Shown piece after piece: positions 25,972-33,181 of a stretch of 50,596 nucleotides of DNA. The notes under the pieces were generated by a model. That model was not told the DNA's origin. It saw nothing but the letters and a program-made list of their open reading frames with translations, and did no database searches. A program made the translations under genes and the position numbers. The stretch is taken from contig CAJTYS010000028.1 in NCBI GenBank assembly GCA_910583765.1, positions 1 to 50,596 of the forward strand, given 5' to 3'. Origin of the DNA: an uncultured Eubacteriales bacterium. GTDB taxonomy: Bacteria; Bacillota; Clostridia; Peptostreptococcales; Anaerovoracaceae. Position 1 is the first letter of the stretch; every line of letters begins with the position of its first letter.

Positions 25972-26118
25972 ATGAAATGGGGAAAACATAGAAAAGAAAA
26001 AACAAAACCAGTTTCGCTGATTTTCGTTCAGCAATGGACTTTGTTGATATGTGGGAAATGTCGCAGACGATATTTTCTGCATAACAAAAAAGCTTTTCCA
26101 AAGGCCAGAAACTTTTAG
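25972..26118 (+). CDS. possible very small basic protein overlapping repeat R2
   Basis: A 48-codon frame beginning MKWGKHRKEKTK and ending KARNF, preceded by GAGAGGAGGAAC, a near-perfect ribosome binding site at correct spacing, and about 75 nt downstream of a good promoter. Against it: most of the frame lies inside the structured repeat R2, and the composition (Lys/Arg/Cys) is not family-like. It could be a leader peptide or chance. Confidence 0.3.
   Translation: MKWGKHRKEKTKPVSLIFVQQWTLLICGKCRRRYFLHNKKAFPKARNF
26010..26095. repeat. dispersed structured repeat, copy R2
   Basis: Diverged copy of 23551-23640. The three hairpins are kept: GCTGA (26016-26020) / TCAGC (26028-26032), GATAT (26046-26050) / ATGTC (26058-26062) and GTCG / CGAT (26060-26071). 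Substitutions relative to R1 often preserve pairing through G-T wobble or changes on both arms. Just downstream AAGCTTTTC (26090-26098) and GAAAAGCTT (26141-26149) form another perfect inverted repeat. Confidence 0.6.
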
Positions 26119-26245
26119 CCGGGTAACTGAACCTGTGATAGAAAAGCTTACCTACATTATCCCTGATTGTGGGGGAAAAAGCAAGTGAAAGTTTTAGTTT
26201 AGTGTGTGAACAATTGTCAATTCAAATAATATGGAGGAAGAAAAA

Positions 26246-26947
26246 ATGAAAAGAAACTTGTTTAGAAAACTAGTGGTCGCAGTAATGGTGATGTGCATGG
26301 TAGTTGGAGGGAGCACCGTGTCATTCGCAGGGGTTTCCCATGAAGACGGTTTGACTATCAAACAGCTGTCTGACGAAAAGTTTGTGCTGTCCGATGGAGG
26401 CGAGTCCGCCGCTGTTGACGTTTCCGAAACCTCAACAAAACTGAAAGTCGAACTGACCAGTCTTTCGGGGAACGACGCGGATAACGGATATTTTCTCTTC
26501 AATAAAGAAACCGGAGTAATATATTCTTCGTTTACAGGGGAATCCATCCTTGCGGAAGATGTGATCGTTGAAGACGAGACAACGCTTGCCAAGCAAGATG
26601 GAATCTCTCAAGCTGCTGCCGCAAAAAAAGTGGCATGGTCGAAAACTTATAAAGTAAGTTACGCAAAGTTAGCGAAATTATGTGGCTCCGCAAGTTCCAA
26701 TAGATCAATTGCGACAGCTATCATCATATGTATCGCGACTGCGTCTGGTGTTACGATATCAACAACCGCAGTTGTTGTATCAGCGCTCATATCGGGACAA
26801 CTCGCTGTTATCCAAGCTGGCCTGAAAACCAAAAGCCCTAAACATGGAATACGTGCCACTGTGAATAAGGTGGAAATACGTAAGCATCAAGGTGGAAGAG
26901 TCGTTAAGGGATATTCTTATACAATCTCTAAAGTTGGCACATATTAA
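26246..26947 (+). CDS. secreted protein with C-terminal hydrophobic bacteriocin-like segment
   Basis: 233 aa from ATG 26246, placed after TATGGAGGAAG. Signal peptide 1 to about 27 (KLVVAVMVMCMVVGG, cleavage after VSFA). Residues 28-125 are acidic and Thr/Ser/Asp-rich, like a propeptide or soluble domain. Then comes KKVAWSKTYKVSYAKLAKL, followed by a long glycine/alanine/isoleucine-rich hydrophobic stretch (about 152-190, IATAIIICIATASGV to ISGQLAVIQAG) and a basic C-terminus (KHQGGRVVKGYSY). A cleavable N-terminal part plus a hydrophobic, cationic C-terminal part is reminiscent of secreted pore-forming peptides, but no known family is recognised. Fragments of its 3' end recur at 27315 and 32975. 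Confidence 0.7.
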   Translation: MKRNLFRKLVVAVMVMCMVVGGSTVSFAGVSHEDGLTIKQLSDEKFVLSDGGESAAVDVSETSTKLKVELTSLSGNDADNGYFLFNKETGVIYSSFTGESILAEDVIVEDETTLAKQDGISQAAAAKKVAWSKTYKVSYAKLAKLCGSASSNRSIATAIIICIATASGVTISTTAVVVSALISGQLAVIQAGLKTKSPKHGIRATVNKVEIRKHQGGRVVKGYSYTISKVGTY

Positions 26948-27050
26948 TGATCTCTCACGAAAAACAAGAATCCTATGAAAAGGGTCAGCTAACTCAGCTT
27001 TGTTCTAGTCGTAGTGATCAATAGCGGTTAGAAAACGAATTTTAGAAACA

Positions 27051-27078
27051 TGGAGCCGCCAACTCTAAAGCGGCTCCA
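27051..27078 (+). terminator. stem-loop downstream of the secreted protein gene
   Basis: TGGAGCCGC / GCGGCTCCA, 9 perfect base pairs with a 10-nt loop, about 100 nt after the stop at 26947. Only a weak T-rich stretch follows, so termination is plausible but not certain. The rest of 26948-27462 has no intact gene. Confidence 0.5.
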
Positions 27079-27314
27079 ATTCCCATATTATTAGATCATA
27101 GTCACAATGATTGTTTCGATTTGTTGGCAGTGAACAGTAAATAGAGTCGAAAGGCCAGTGTTTTGTAGAATTTCCGGCAATCTTACAAGTATGGTTTCAT
27201 GGGATGGAAAATATTTTTAAATTTTTTCCGAAAACATGCAACAAAAAGACAGGCTCAAGCGTTTATATAGTGAAAGGCATCCTGTTTTAGATAAGGTCCT
27301 ATAGGTAACAGAAA

Positions 27315-27365
27315 CACCAAGGTGGAAGAGTCGTTAAGGACCATTCCAATTATGCTCATCATGGT
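27315..27365 (+). pseudogene. remnant of the 3' end of a paralogue of the gene at 26246
   Basis: CAAGGTGGAAGAGTCG followed by TTAAGG repeats the nucleotides that encode HQGGRVVKG near the end of the 26246 gene. The downstream part of this segment (ACCATTCCAAT, then ATGCTCATCATGG) instead matches 32999-33023. The coding context is destroyed, so this is a scar of an earlier duplication or recombination. Confidence 0.6.
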
Positions 27366-27462
27366 TGACGCGTACTAATGGCGGCTTAATATAAAGGGTA
27401 AACCTCGAATACATTTTTGCAAAAACAATCCTGTGTGTTGAAAAAAGGAAGGAGACTGAAAA

Positions 27463-27777
27463 ATGCCAAAAAATAATGAACAACTGGAAATTTCTAATCA
27501 TGATTCCCATAAAACCGTACCTCCGCCGGACAAATGGTTCTATATGTGTGAACTGGTTTATGTCTGTGTTTATGCCTTGTGTAAAGCCGCTTCACCAATA
27601 AAAGGCGTGAACCTAGCTATACTCATGAGCGTGTTGTCAGGCGTGTCAGTGTTGTTGATCATCGTGGTCCTTGTGAAACGGTTCACGCGGAAACAGCGTG
27701 AATCTATGGCAAGCATATGGTTTTTATTATTTTTTACGGCCCTGGTAGTGAAAGATTGCATCATTGGCGAACTATAA
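27463..27777 (+). CDS. family A small membrane protein, copy 1
   Basis: 104 aa. A polar N-terminus with the family signature NNEQLEISNHDS (residues 4-15) and a PPPDKWFY turn is followed by three hydrophobic segments (about 28-44, 49-70 and 83-100); the second is followed by the basic KRFTRKQRE loop. The neighbouring gene at 27998 is about 55-60 percent identical. No known domain is recognised. Size and topology resemble immunity or regulatory membrane proteins, but that is only an analogy. RBS AAGGAAGGAG. Confidence 0.75.
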   Translation: MPKNNEQLEISNHDSHKTVPPPDKWFYMCELVYVCVYALCKAASPIKGVNLAILMSVLSGVSVLLIIVVLVKRFTRKQRESMASIWFLLFFTALVVKDCIIGEL

Positions 27778-27780
27778 AAA

Positions 27781-27997
27781 TGCTGTTACGTTTTTGCATG
27801 AAACGCATCTAAAGCAGTAAGAGAACAACAAGCTATGTTGCAAAGCTTTTGGTTAATGTTTCTGTTGCCATGGGAAAGGAAAAAATCTTTACAAAAACTT
27901 TCGATTTTTTTGCAACATTTTGCCGAGCGATTCGTCTTAATATATAAAGGGGCAATGAAAAGATGTGTGTATTGAAAAAAGGAAGGAGAGAGAAAAA
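27781..27997 (+). repeat. duplicated upstream (promoter/leader) segment, copy 1
   Basis: This 217-nt stretch, from TGCTGTTACGTTTTTGCATG through the box TTTTGCAACATTTTGC to TGTGTGTATTGAAAAAAGGA, recurs with few changes at 30019-30221 and in part at 31858-31950. The shared core includes CGTCTTAATATATA, a likely -10 region, and ends at the ribosome binding site. It looks like a mobile promoter/leader cassette carried along with gene duplications. Confidence 0.75.
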
Positions 27998-28306
27998 ATG
28001 TCAACGAATAATGAACAACGGGAAACTTCTAATCATGATTCTGATAAAACTTCACCGCCGCAGGACAGATGGTTCTATACATGTGAACTTGCCTTTGTTT
28101 GCGTCTGCGTCTTATTATGTAAATTTGCTTCACCAATAAAGGGCGTGAGCACAGCGATACTCGTAGGCCCGCTGGCAGGTATATCAGTGGTGTTGATCAT
28201 CGCAACCTGTGTAAAACGGGCCACACCCAAACAGCGTCGATCTATCACAAACATATGGATTTTAACATTTCTTACAATTATGGCGATTAAATGGTGCGTA
28301 GGCTGA
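27998..28306 (+). CDS. family A small membrane protein, copy 2
   Basis: 102 aa from ATG 27998 (GGAAGGAGAG upstream). The N-terminus MSTNNEQRETSNHDSDKTS and the segment FASPIKGVSTAIL align with the copy at 27463. Three hydrophobic segments are kept, as is a basic KRATPKQRR loop between the second and third. The N-terminal 24 residues reappear at the front of the unrelated family B protein at 31222 and, truncated, at 30222. Unknown function. Confidence 0.75.
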   Translation: MSTNNEQRETSNHDSDKTSPPQDRWFYTCELAFVCVCVLLCKFASPIKGVSTAILVGPLAGISVVLIIATCVKRATPKQRRSITNIWILTFLTIMAIKWCVG

Positions 28307-28358
28307 TGAATTTTAGCTTTTTTAAAATCATTATCACGTCTTGAAAGGAGAGTTCCTT

Positions 28359-28781
28359 ATGGGTGAAAGAATGCCGAATTCAATAAAAGCATTAGCCATT
28401 GGCTTGGGAGTTGATGGAATTGGTTATTGGATCTGCATCACTTTCTTGGACTTGCCAGATGCCACCATGGATATCGGCACCATGGTGGCGGCGGTCGTAG
28501 AGATGTTATTGATCATATCAGGAGCAGTCATTATCATTAGAGATTTAAAAAGAACCAAAAAGAAGAGGGGAAGGAAAGAACGGATTCCAAAGGGTAGACA
28601 GATGATGCTTATGGTGGCGAGCATGCTGCTTGGTATCACGATGGCCTTGACGATGATTCTGTGCTTTACCGATTTCATGGCTGGAAGGGTGATATTTACT
28701 GTTGCTCTGACCGTGTTTATGCTGCTTTGCGCTTTTGTGTTATTGTTCCTGAGCTTACGTAGCGTAAAACATAAGAATTAG
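28359..28781 (+). CDS. four-segment membrane protein of unknown family
   Basis: 140 aa from ATG 28359 after GAAAGGAGAG. Hydrophobic segments at about 6-25, 35-54, 78-100 and 106-128, with a strongly basic cytoplasmic loop (RDLKRTKKKRGRKERIPKGR) between the second and third. No domain recognised. Its last 34 codons, and the 300 nt behind them, are duplicated at 33021-33379. Reading order and spacing suggest it belongs to the same accessory group as the family A genes. Confidence 0.7.
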   Translation: MGERMPNSIKALAIGLGVDGIGYWICITFLDLPDATMDIGTMVAAVVEMLLIISGAVIIIRDLKRTKKKRGRKERIPKGRQMMLMVASMLLGITMALTMILCFTDFMAGRVIFTVALTVFMLLCAFVLLFLSLRSVKHKN

Positions 28782-28837
28782 ATTTTATAAAAATGAAACT
28801 CCAATGTAAAATCACGGAATGGACAAGCGGGCAGAGA

Positions 28838-29034
28838 TTTTACCACCAACCAGAGAAAAATTTCAATTTGGTGGTAAAAAACATGATTTCAACATAATTG
28901 GATGTCGAAAAAAAGCGTTACTTTACATAATACAACAAATTATGTAAAATTATAAGTGTAGATTACAGGAATCGAGCGGGATCAGCGTTGATTTTTACCA
29001 CCAAAATCGAAAAAAATCTTATTTGGTGGTAAAA
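28838..29034. repeat. nested palindromic regulatory element, copy 1
   Basis: Three inverted repeats in a row: TTTTACCACCAA (28838-28849) with TTGGTGGTAAAA (28868-28879); TTTACATAAT (28922-28931) with ATTATGTAAA (28939-28948); TTTTACCACCAAA (28993-29005) with TTTGGTGGTAAAA (29022-29034). The last arm contains TTGGTG, 17 nt upstream of TATTAT, so it would overlap the -35 region of a promoter for the gene at 29089. The first and last arms are also inverted repeats of each other, as in a small transposon-like element. A second copy lies at 33182-33379. Confidence 0.75.
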
Positions 29035-29088
29035 CAGTGAGTTACTATTATAGATAGCGGATAGTGTGTAAGGAAAGGAAGGAAACTC

Positions 29089-29625
29089 ATGGGAAATCGA
29101 ATATCGAAAAAACAAATCATTGTCATGCTCTTAGTGATGCTTTGTCTCGTGGTTTTGTATCTTGTTTTTTCAGGAAGTTTCCGAGTCAGTTCATCCTATA
29201 GAGACGTGTTGTCCACGGCAAACTACACAGAAATCGCAGGAGGAGATGGATGGAAAGCATACATGCCAGAAAAAGAAGGCCTGATGTGCTACTTTATCCA
29301 TGAAGGTGATCAAAATCCAAGATCGAGCATCCATGTGAAAACGGCGGTCTATTCCAATGATGGAGACAAAACGAAACATGAAATTTATGAATGGTATCCA
29401 GGGTGCGACAGACACTTTTTCTTTGGAGAAAAGCGGTACTATTTCCCAGAGGACATTGGAAATCCGCAGGACATTGCCTGCAAGATCGTATGGAGTGAAT
29501 ACGCAGGCGGCAAAACTCATACTTCCTATGTTTTTTCAAAAGGCCTAAGTGAAAAAGACAAGCAGGCGGTCATGGAGGAAATTGATGACATCGTTGTGAA
29601 TGAAAACGACAATATTCCAAAATGA
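29089..29625 (+). CDS. family B membrane-anchored protein, copy 1
   Basis: 178 aa. A basic start (MGNRISKK) and one hydrophobic anchor (about 9-30) are followed by about 145 extracytoplasmic residues. These include the sequences GDGWKAYMPEKEGLMCYF, a Tyr/Trp/Phe-rich core (YEWYPGCDRHFFFGEKRYYF) and an acidic C-terminus. Two conserved Cys (in LMCYF and GCDRH) plus a third in DIACKIVW could form a disulfide. Almost identical to 31292-31827 at both DNA and protein level, so the duplication is recent. Unknown family and role; possibly a lipid- or wall-facing sensor or immunity-type protein. Confidence 0.75.
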   Translation: MGNRISKKQIIVMLLVMLCLVVLYLVFSGSFRVSSSYRDVLSTANYTEIAGGDGWKAYMPEKEGLMCYFIHEGDQNPRSSIHVKTAVYSNDGDKTKHEIYEWYPGCDRHFFFGEKRYYFPEDIGNPQDIACKIVWSEYAGGKTHTSYVFSKGLSEKDKQAVMEEIDDIVVNENDNIPK

Positions 29626-29750
29626 AGGAGTTGAAGCGCAGAGTTCATATATTTCCACCCCCCATTGTATGAAAATCGTGAGTCTTGTACCCATGAACCG
29701 CCGCTTTCATAGCTGCGGTCCATGGTCACAACAATAAAAGGAGGAACCAA

Positions 29751-29969
29751 ATGAAAAAGAATGTATTTTTAATTGTGCATATAGCGATAAACATTGTGAT
29801 TTTCATAATATGTCTTTATTTTTTCTTTAACCCATTAAAATTGGTTGGCCAAGAGTACGCTCTGGCTATAAACGGAATTGTTATCGCACAAGCAATCATT
29901 TTTATCTTCATGCTCTATGTGATCTTACGCGTCAGTCATATTCTTTATGGACATATAAGGGAAAAATGA
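29751..29969 (+). CDS. small two-segment membrane protein
   Basis: 72 aa with a strong AAAGGAGG ribosome binding site. Two hydrophobic helices (about 6-26 and 38-61) joined by a short loop (NPLKLVGQEYALAIN), and a basic C-terminal tail ILYGHIREK. Not recognised. Its 125-nt upstream gap contains a small hairpin (ACCGC / GCGGT near 29697-29720) but no evident promoter, so it may be cotranscribed with the family B gene. Confidence 0.65.
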   Translation: MKKNVFLIVHIAINIVIFIICLYFFFNPLKLVGQEYALAINGIVIAQAIIFIFMLYVILRVSHILYGHIREK

Positions 29970-30018
29970 GAAGGCTTGCTAGCTAGAAAAAGCGCTTCGT
30001 GCGATAAAAATTTTTCGC

Positions 30019-30221
30019 AAATGCTGTTACGTTTTTGCATGAAATGCATCTAAAGCAGTAAGAGAACAACAAGCTATGTTCTAAAGCCTTTGGTAAATGT
30101 TTCTGTGGTCATGGGAAGGGAAAAATGTTACAAAAATTTTCGGATTTTTTGCAACATTTTGCTGAGTAATGCGTCTTAATATATAGAGGGACAATGAAAG
30201 ATGTGTGTATTGAAGAGAGAA
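30019..30221 (+). repeat. duplicated upstream (promoter/leader) segment, copy 2
   Basis: About 90 percent match by eye to 27781-27997, including TGCATGAAATGCATCTAAAG and TTTTTTGCAACATTTTGC, CGTCTTAATATATAGAGG and TGTGTGTATTGAAGAGAG. It ends at a frame beginning MSTNNEQ, as copy 1 does. Confidence 0.75.
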
Positions 30222-30314
30222 ATGTCAACAAATAATGAACAAAAGTATTTGAGGCTTGAAAAGTATGTTTTAAACGAAAGAAACATAAGCGCAAAAGGGA
30301 GGGACGGGTCATGA
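30222..30314 (+). CDS. 30-codon leader frame carrying the family A N-terminus
   Basis: Begins MSTNNEQ, the exact start of family A proteins, then diverges (KYLRLEKYVLNERNISAKG) and stops at TGA overlapping the ATG of the next gene (ATGA, 30311-30314). It is either the stump of a deleted family A gene or a leader peptide that now couples translation to the gene at 30311. Confidence 0.45.
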   Translation: MSTNNEQKYLRLEKYVLNERNISAKGRDGS

Positions 30315-31021
30315 CGCAGACTCGTAAAAAAATTTGGATCGCCGTAGGAATCGCGGCGCTGGCAGTGGTGGGACTCATTTGTTATGCTGCGTTGAGCGCC
30401 GCATGGGAAGACTCGTCCAAGGTAGTGGAAACAAAAAAGGGAGAGTTCATCACCTTTAACGTGCTTCAAGAGCATTCGGAGAACACGATCTATCAATCTG
30501 ACTGTAAGAATTTGAGCGAGGATGCTTACCAAAAGGAATTTCCAGAAGGCGAAGGCCTCGGCTTCCATGGCTTGGATATTCCTAAAACCTTGCCTAACTT
30601 CAAGCACAGCTACGAATTTTTTCAGGATGACGCCCATAGCCTCCGGTTTTATGGAGAGATTTATCAATGGGAGACAGAACCTTATCAAGACGCACCGGAC
30701 ATGACGATCACTTTGGACAGGAGCGAGTGGACAGAAGTGAAGGCGGATCGGGGATATGTGCTTGTCGAACTTTATCGCAGTCAGGAGCCTTTTGATTCCG
30801 ATCAAAATTCATTTTTGATCAAGTCAGAAGTCAATGGGAAGAGACTCATTGCCGAAACTTTGAGCGACTATTACTATTCCAATCGGAAAAGCTACCGGAT
30901 CTGGATCGACAAGATCGATGGCAAGGATATCACTGCGTTGATCATGGCGGATAATGTAGAGGAAGGCTATGTGGTGGATATCGTAGAATTCCTGGCAGGC
31001 GTGGAGGACGTGTCTCTGTAA
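30311..31021 (+). CDS. membrane-anchored extracytoplasmic protein of unknown family
   Basis: 236 aa. Basic N-terminus (MTQTRKK) and one hydrophobic helix (about 8-29) are followed by about 205 soluble residues rich in acidic and aromatic amino acids (for example HSYEFFQDDAHSLRFYGEIY and SDYYYSNRKSYRIWIDKIDG). No family recognised. The first codons overlap the small frame at 30222. After the TAA the same frame stays open for another 44 codons, described separately. GGGAGGGACGGGTC precedes the ATG. Confidence 0.7.
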   Translation: MTQTRKKIWIAVGIAALAVVGLICYAALSAAWEDSSKVVETKKGEFITFNVLQEHSENTIYQSDCKNLSEDAYQKEFPEGEGLGFHGLDIPKTLPNFKHSYEFFQDDAHSLRFYGEIYQWETEPYQDAPDMTITLDRSEWTEVKADRGYVLVELYRSQEPFDSDQNSFLIKSEVNGKRLIAETLSDYYYSNRKSYRIWIDKIDGKDITALIMADNVEEGYVVDIVEFLAGVEDVSL

Positions 31022-31156
31022 AAGGTTTCCTGGAAGGCGGTCGTAGAGAAAGTTGTCTTAGATGATTACAGTTCAGGAGTATCTGATGGGATCATTGTTG
31101 AGACGGTGGATAGCGAACCTGGGCTAGACTATACAGCAACAAACACAGGAATGTGA
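31022..31156 (+). pseudogene. in-frame coding-like remnant after the stop of the 30311 gene
   Basis: Directly after the TAA at 31019-31021 the same frame reads 44 sense codons (including EKVVLDDYSSGVSDGIIVE and SEPGLDYTATNTGM) before TGA at 31154-31156. The codon choice and amino-acid mix look like real coding sequence. Either the 30311 gene was shortened by a nonsense mutation or the segment is a fragment of another gene joined by recombination. Confidence 0.4.
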
Positions 31157-31221
31157 GAAAAGTTGTGCCCCCAAAAATGCCATTGTAGGAAAAAAGTATT
31201 GAAAAAAGGAAGAAGAGAGAA

Positions 31222-31827
31222 ATGTCAATAAATAATGAACAACTGGAAATTTCTAATCATGATTCCGATCAAACTTCACCTCCGCAGGACAAAGGAAAGA
31301 AAATGTCGAAAAAACAAATTTTTGTCATGCTCTTAGTAATGCTTTGTCTCGTGGTTTTGTATCTTGTTTTTTCAGGAAGTTTCCAAGTCAGTTCATCCTA
31401 CAAAGATGTGCTGTCCACGGCAAACTACACAGAAATCGCAGAAGGAGATGGATGGAAAGCATACATGCCAGAAAAAGAAGGCCTGATGTGTTACTTTATC
31501 CATGAAGGTGATCAAAATCCAAGATCGAGCATCCATGTGAAAACGGCGGTCTATTCCAATGATGGAGACAAAACGAAACATGAAATTTATGAATGGTATC
31601 CAGGGTGCGACAGACACTTTTTCTTTGGAGAAAAGCGGTACTATTTCCCAGAGGACATTGGAAATCCGCAGGACATTGCCTGCAAGATCGTATGGAGCGA
31701 ATACGCAGGCGGCAAAACGCATGCTTCCTATGTTTTTTCAAAAGGCCTAAGTGAAAAAGACAAGCAGGCGGCCATGGAGGAAATTGATGATATTGTTGTG
31801 AACGAAAACGACAATGTTCCAAAATGA
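31222..31827 (+). CDS. family A-B fusion: family A N-terminus joined to a complete family B protein
   Basis: 201 aa. Residues 1-24 (MSINNEQLEISNHDSDQTS, then PPQDK) are the polar N-terminus of family A. From GKKMSKKQIFVMLL onward the protein is family B: anchor (about 32-53) and the extracytoplasmic domain almost identical to the 29089 protein. The junction lies near 31290 and uses the GGAAAGAAAATGTCG start region seen at the family B gene 33434. Internal ATG (31303) could also start a plain family B protein. RBS GGAAGAAGAG. The fused N-terminus keeps the anchor in the same topology. Confidence 0.75.
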   Translation: MSINNEQLEISNHDSDQTSPPQDKGKKMSKKQIFVMLLVMLCLVVLYLVFSGSFQVSSSYKDVLSTANYTEIAEGDGWKAYMPEKEGLMCYFIHEGDQNPRSSIHVKTAVYSNDGDKTKHEIYEWYPGCDRHFFFGEKRYYFPEDIGNPQDIACKIVWSEYAGGKTHASYVFSKGLSEKDKQAAMEEIDDIVVNENDNVPK

Positions 31828-31857
31828 GAAGGCTTGCTAGAAAAAGCGCTTCGTGGG

Positions 31858-31950
31858 ATAAAAAATTTTCGGTTTTTTTGCAACATTTTGCCGAGTAATG
31901 CGTCTTATATTATAGAGGGACAATGAAAAGATGTGTGTATTGAAAAAAAG
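31858..31950 (+). repeat. duplicated upstream (promoter/leader) segment, partial copy 3
   Basis: Carries only the 3' part of the cassette seen at 27781 and 30019: TTTTTTTGCAACATTTTGCC, CGTCTTATATTATAGAGG and TGTGTGTATTGAAAAAAAGG. Here the -10-like box is TATTAT, closer to consensus than in the other two copies. Confidence 0.65.
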
Positions 31951-31959
31951 GAGGACAAA

Positions 31960-32379
31960 ATGCGAAAAGAAAAAATCTATTGTATCTACATACTCATCTT
32001 ATCCTTTGGATTTGCGGCATTCAGCGCATGGAGGGCTTCTTTGGATGATCAGCCGGTATCTTTTTGCGTTGGAAATTTCGCGAGCATATTTTTCGCAGGC
32101 GCATGTCTGGCGGCCGTGATGCTCCTATTATATAACATGAAAATCCGCATTGCCGCAAAAGTCTCTGTCAGAAAAGCCTGGATCGACACGCTTCATGGGG
32201 CGGGTGACCTGACATTGATCGCAATCTGGGGCAGTGTTTATAATCAGCTTGTTTATACCATTGGTGATGACCCTGTTCCAGCAGGCACATATTGGTTGGC
32301 CGCTGCAATCGTGATTGTTTTAGCGACAATCGTGATGTTTGTGTATGATTGTAGGGCGGAAAAAACATATATGCCTTGA
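31960..32379 (+). CDS. four-segment membrane protein, not recognised
   Basis: 139 aa from ATG 31960 after AAAGGAGGACAAA. Hydrophobic segments at about 7-25, 37-56, 76-92 and 103-126, with a basic loop KIRIAAKVSVRKAW after the second. No conserved motif that I can name. It sits directly behind the partial leader cassette, so it is probably expressed in the same manner as family A genes. Confidence 0.7.
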   Translation: MRKEKIYCIYILILSFGFAAFSAWRASLDDQPVSFCVGNFASIFFAGACLAAVMLLLYNMKIRIAAKVSVRKAWIDTLHGAGDLTLIAIWGSVYNQLVYTIGDDPVPAGTYWLAAAIVIVLATIVMFVYDCRAEKTYMP

Positions 32380-32405
32380 AAATATAAGGGAAAAGGAGTC
32401 AGACA

Positions 32406-32924
32406 ATGAAACATATGCTCACAAAAAAGAATCTCGTAATTTGCGTCTTAGTGCTTTTGACCGTTGGCCTGGCTATCGAAGCCCGTGCGTTTGTTAGGGC
32501 GAACACAAAAATCATTTTGCAGGATTACCAATTTGCGTGTGACGCTTTTTCTGCTGCGTGTGAAAACATAGAGGAGGGCGAAATGACGGACGAGCAAATC
32601 GCACTGGAGGTGGCGAGTAAGGCTCACCATTCGATTTGGCAGACAAGAGACCTAACGAAGCCGCTGCTAATCAGTTCAAAATGGTACTCCCATAATCTGC
32701 ATAACTTTCTATTTGAATGCGTGGCCGCAAGAGATATTTCCTCTGAAGAATTGCATGCTTTGATCGATAAAATGGAAGCGGTTTCTATGGAATTGAATAA
32801 AATCAGATGGACAGACGTATATGCGGATGAATCGTTATTAGGCGAGAAGCAAAAGATTTTTGACACCATTCAAAACGTGGATCAAATATTGAAAGATTAT
32901 GGAATAGGTGACGATCAAAAGTAA
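32406..32924 (+). CDS. membrane-anchored helical protein, not recognised
   Basis: 172 aa. One N-terminal anchor (about 9-27, LVICVLVLLTVGLAI) followed by an extracytoplasmic or cytoplasmic all-helical domain (residues 35-172) rich in Glu, Ala and Asp with a His/Trp-rich patch (SKAHHSIWQT, SKWYSHNLHNF). It follows the previous gene by 26 nt with AAAAGGAG, so they form one transcription unit. Function unknown. Confidence 0.7.
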   Translation: MKHMLTKKNLVICVLVLLTVGLAIEARAFVRANTKIILQDYQFACDAFSAACENIEEGEMTDEQIALEVASKAHHSIWQTRDLTKPLLISSKWYSHNLHNFLFECVAARDISSEELHALIDKMEAVSMELNKIRWTDVYADESLLGEKQKIFDTIQNVDQILKDYGIGDDQK

Positions 32925-32974
32925 GTGGATGCTTGCGCGTCGTCATTTCAATCAAGCCCTGTTTCTATACAATG

Positions 32975-33125
32975 AAACATCAAGGTAGAAGAGTCGTTAA
33001 GGACCATTCCAATGCTCCTCATGGCCAGAAGGGTGATATTTATCGTTGCTCTGACCGTATTTATGTTGCTTTGCACCTTTGTGCTATTGTTTCTGAGCTT
33101 ATGCGGCGCAAAATATAAGAATTAG
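32975..33125 (+). pseudogene. mosaic pseudogene: 26246-type fragment joined to the 3' end of a 28359-type gene
   Basis: 32975-33001 matches the sequence for HQGGRVVK of the 26246 gene. 33021-33125 encodes MARRVIFIVALTVFMLLC, then TFVLLFLSLCGAKYKN and a stop, corresponding residue by residue to the last 34 residues of the 28359 protein. The two pieces are in different frames, and nothing upstream completes either gene. Confidence 0.7.
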
Positions 33126-33181
33126 ATTTTATAAAAATGAAACTCCAATGTAAAATTACGGAATGGGCAGGCGGGCAGAGA

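Noticed and set aside
26105..26150. c-di-GMP or TPP-like riboswitch fragment (TTTTAGCCGGGTAACTGAAC)
   Set aside because: Only a short piece resembles the end of known aptamers; the conserved first half and tertiary contacts are missing.
28838..29034. CRISPR array
   Set aside because: The repeats are inverted pairs, not direct repeats with regular unique spacers, and no cas genes are present in the window.
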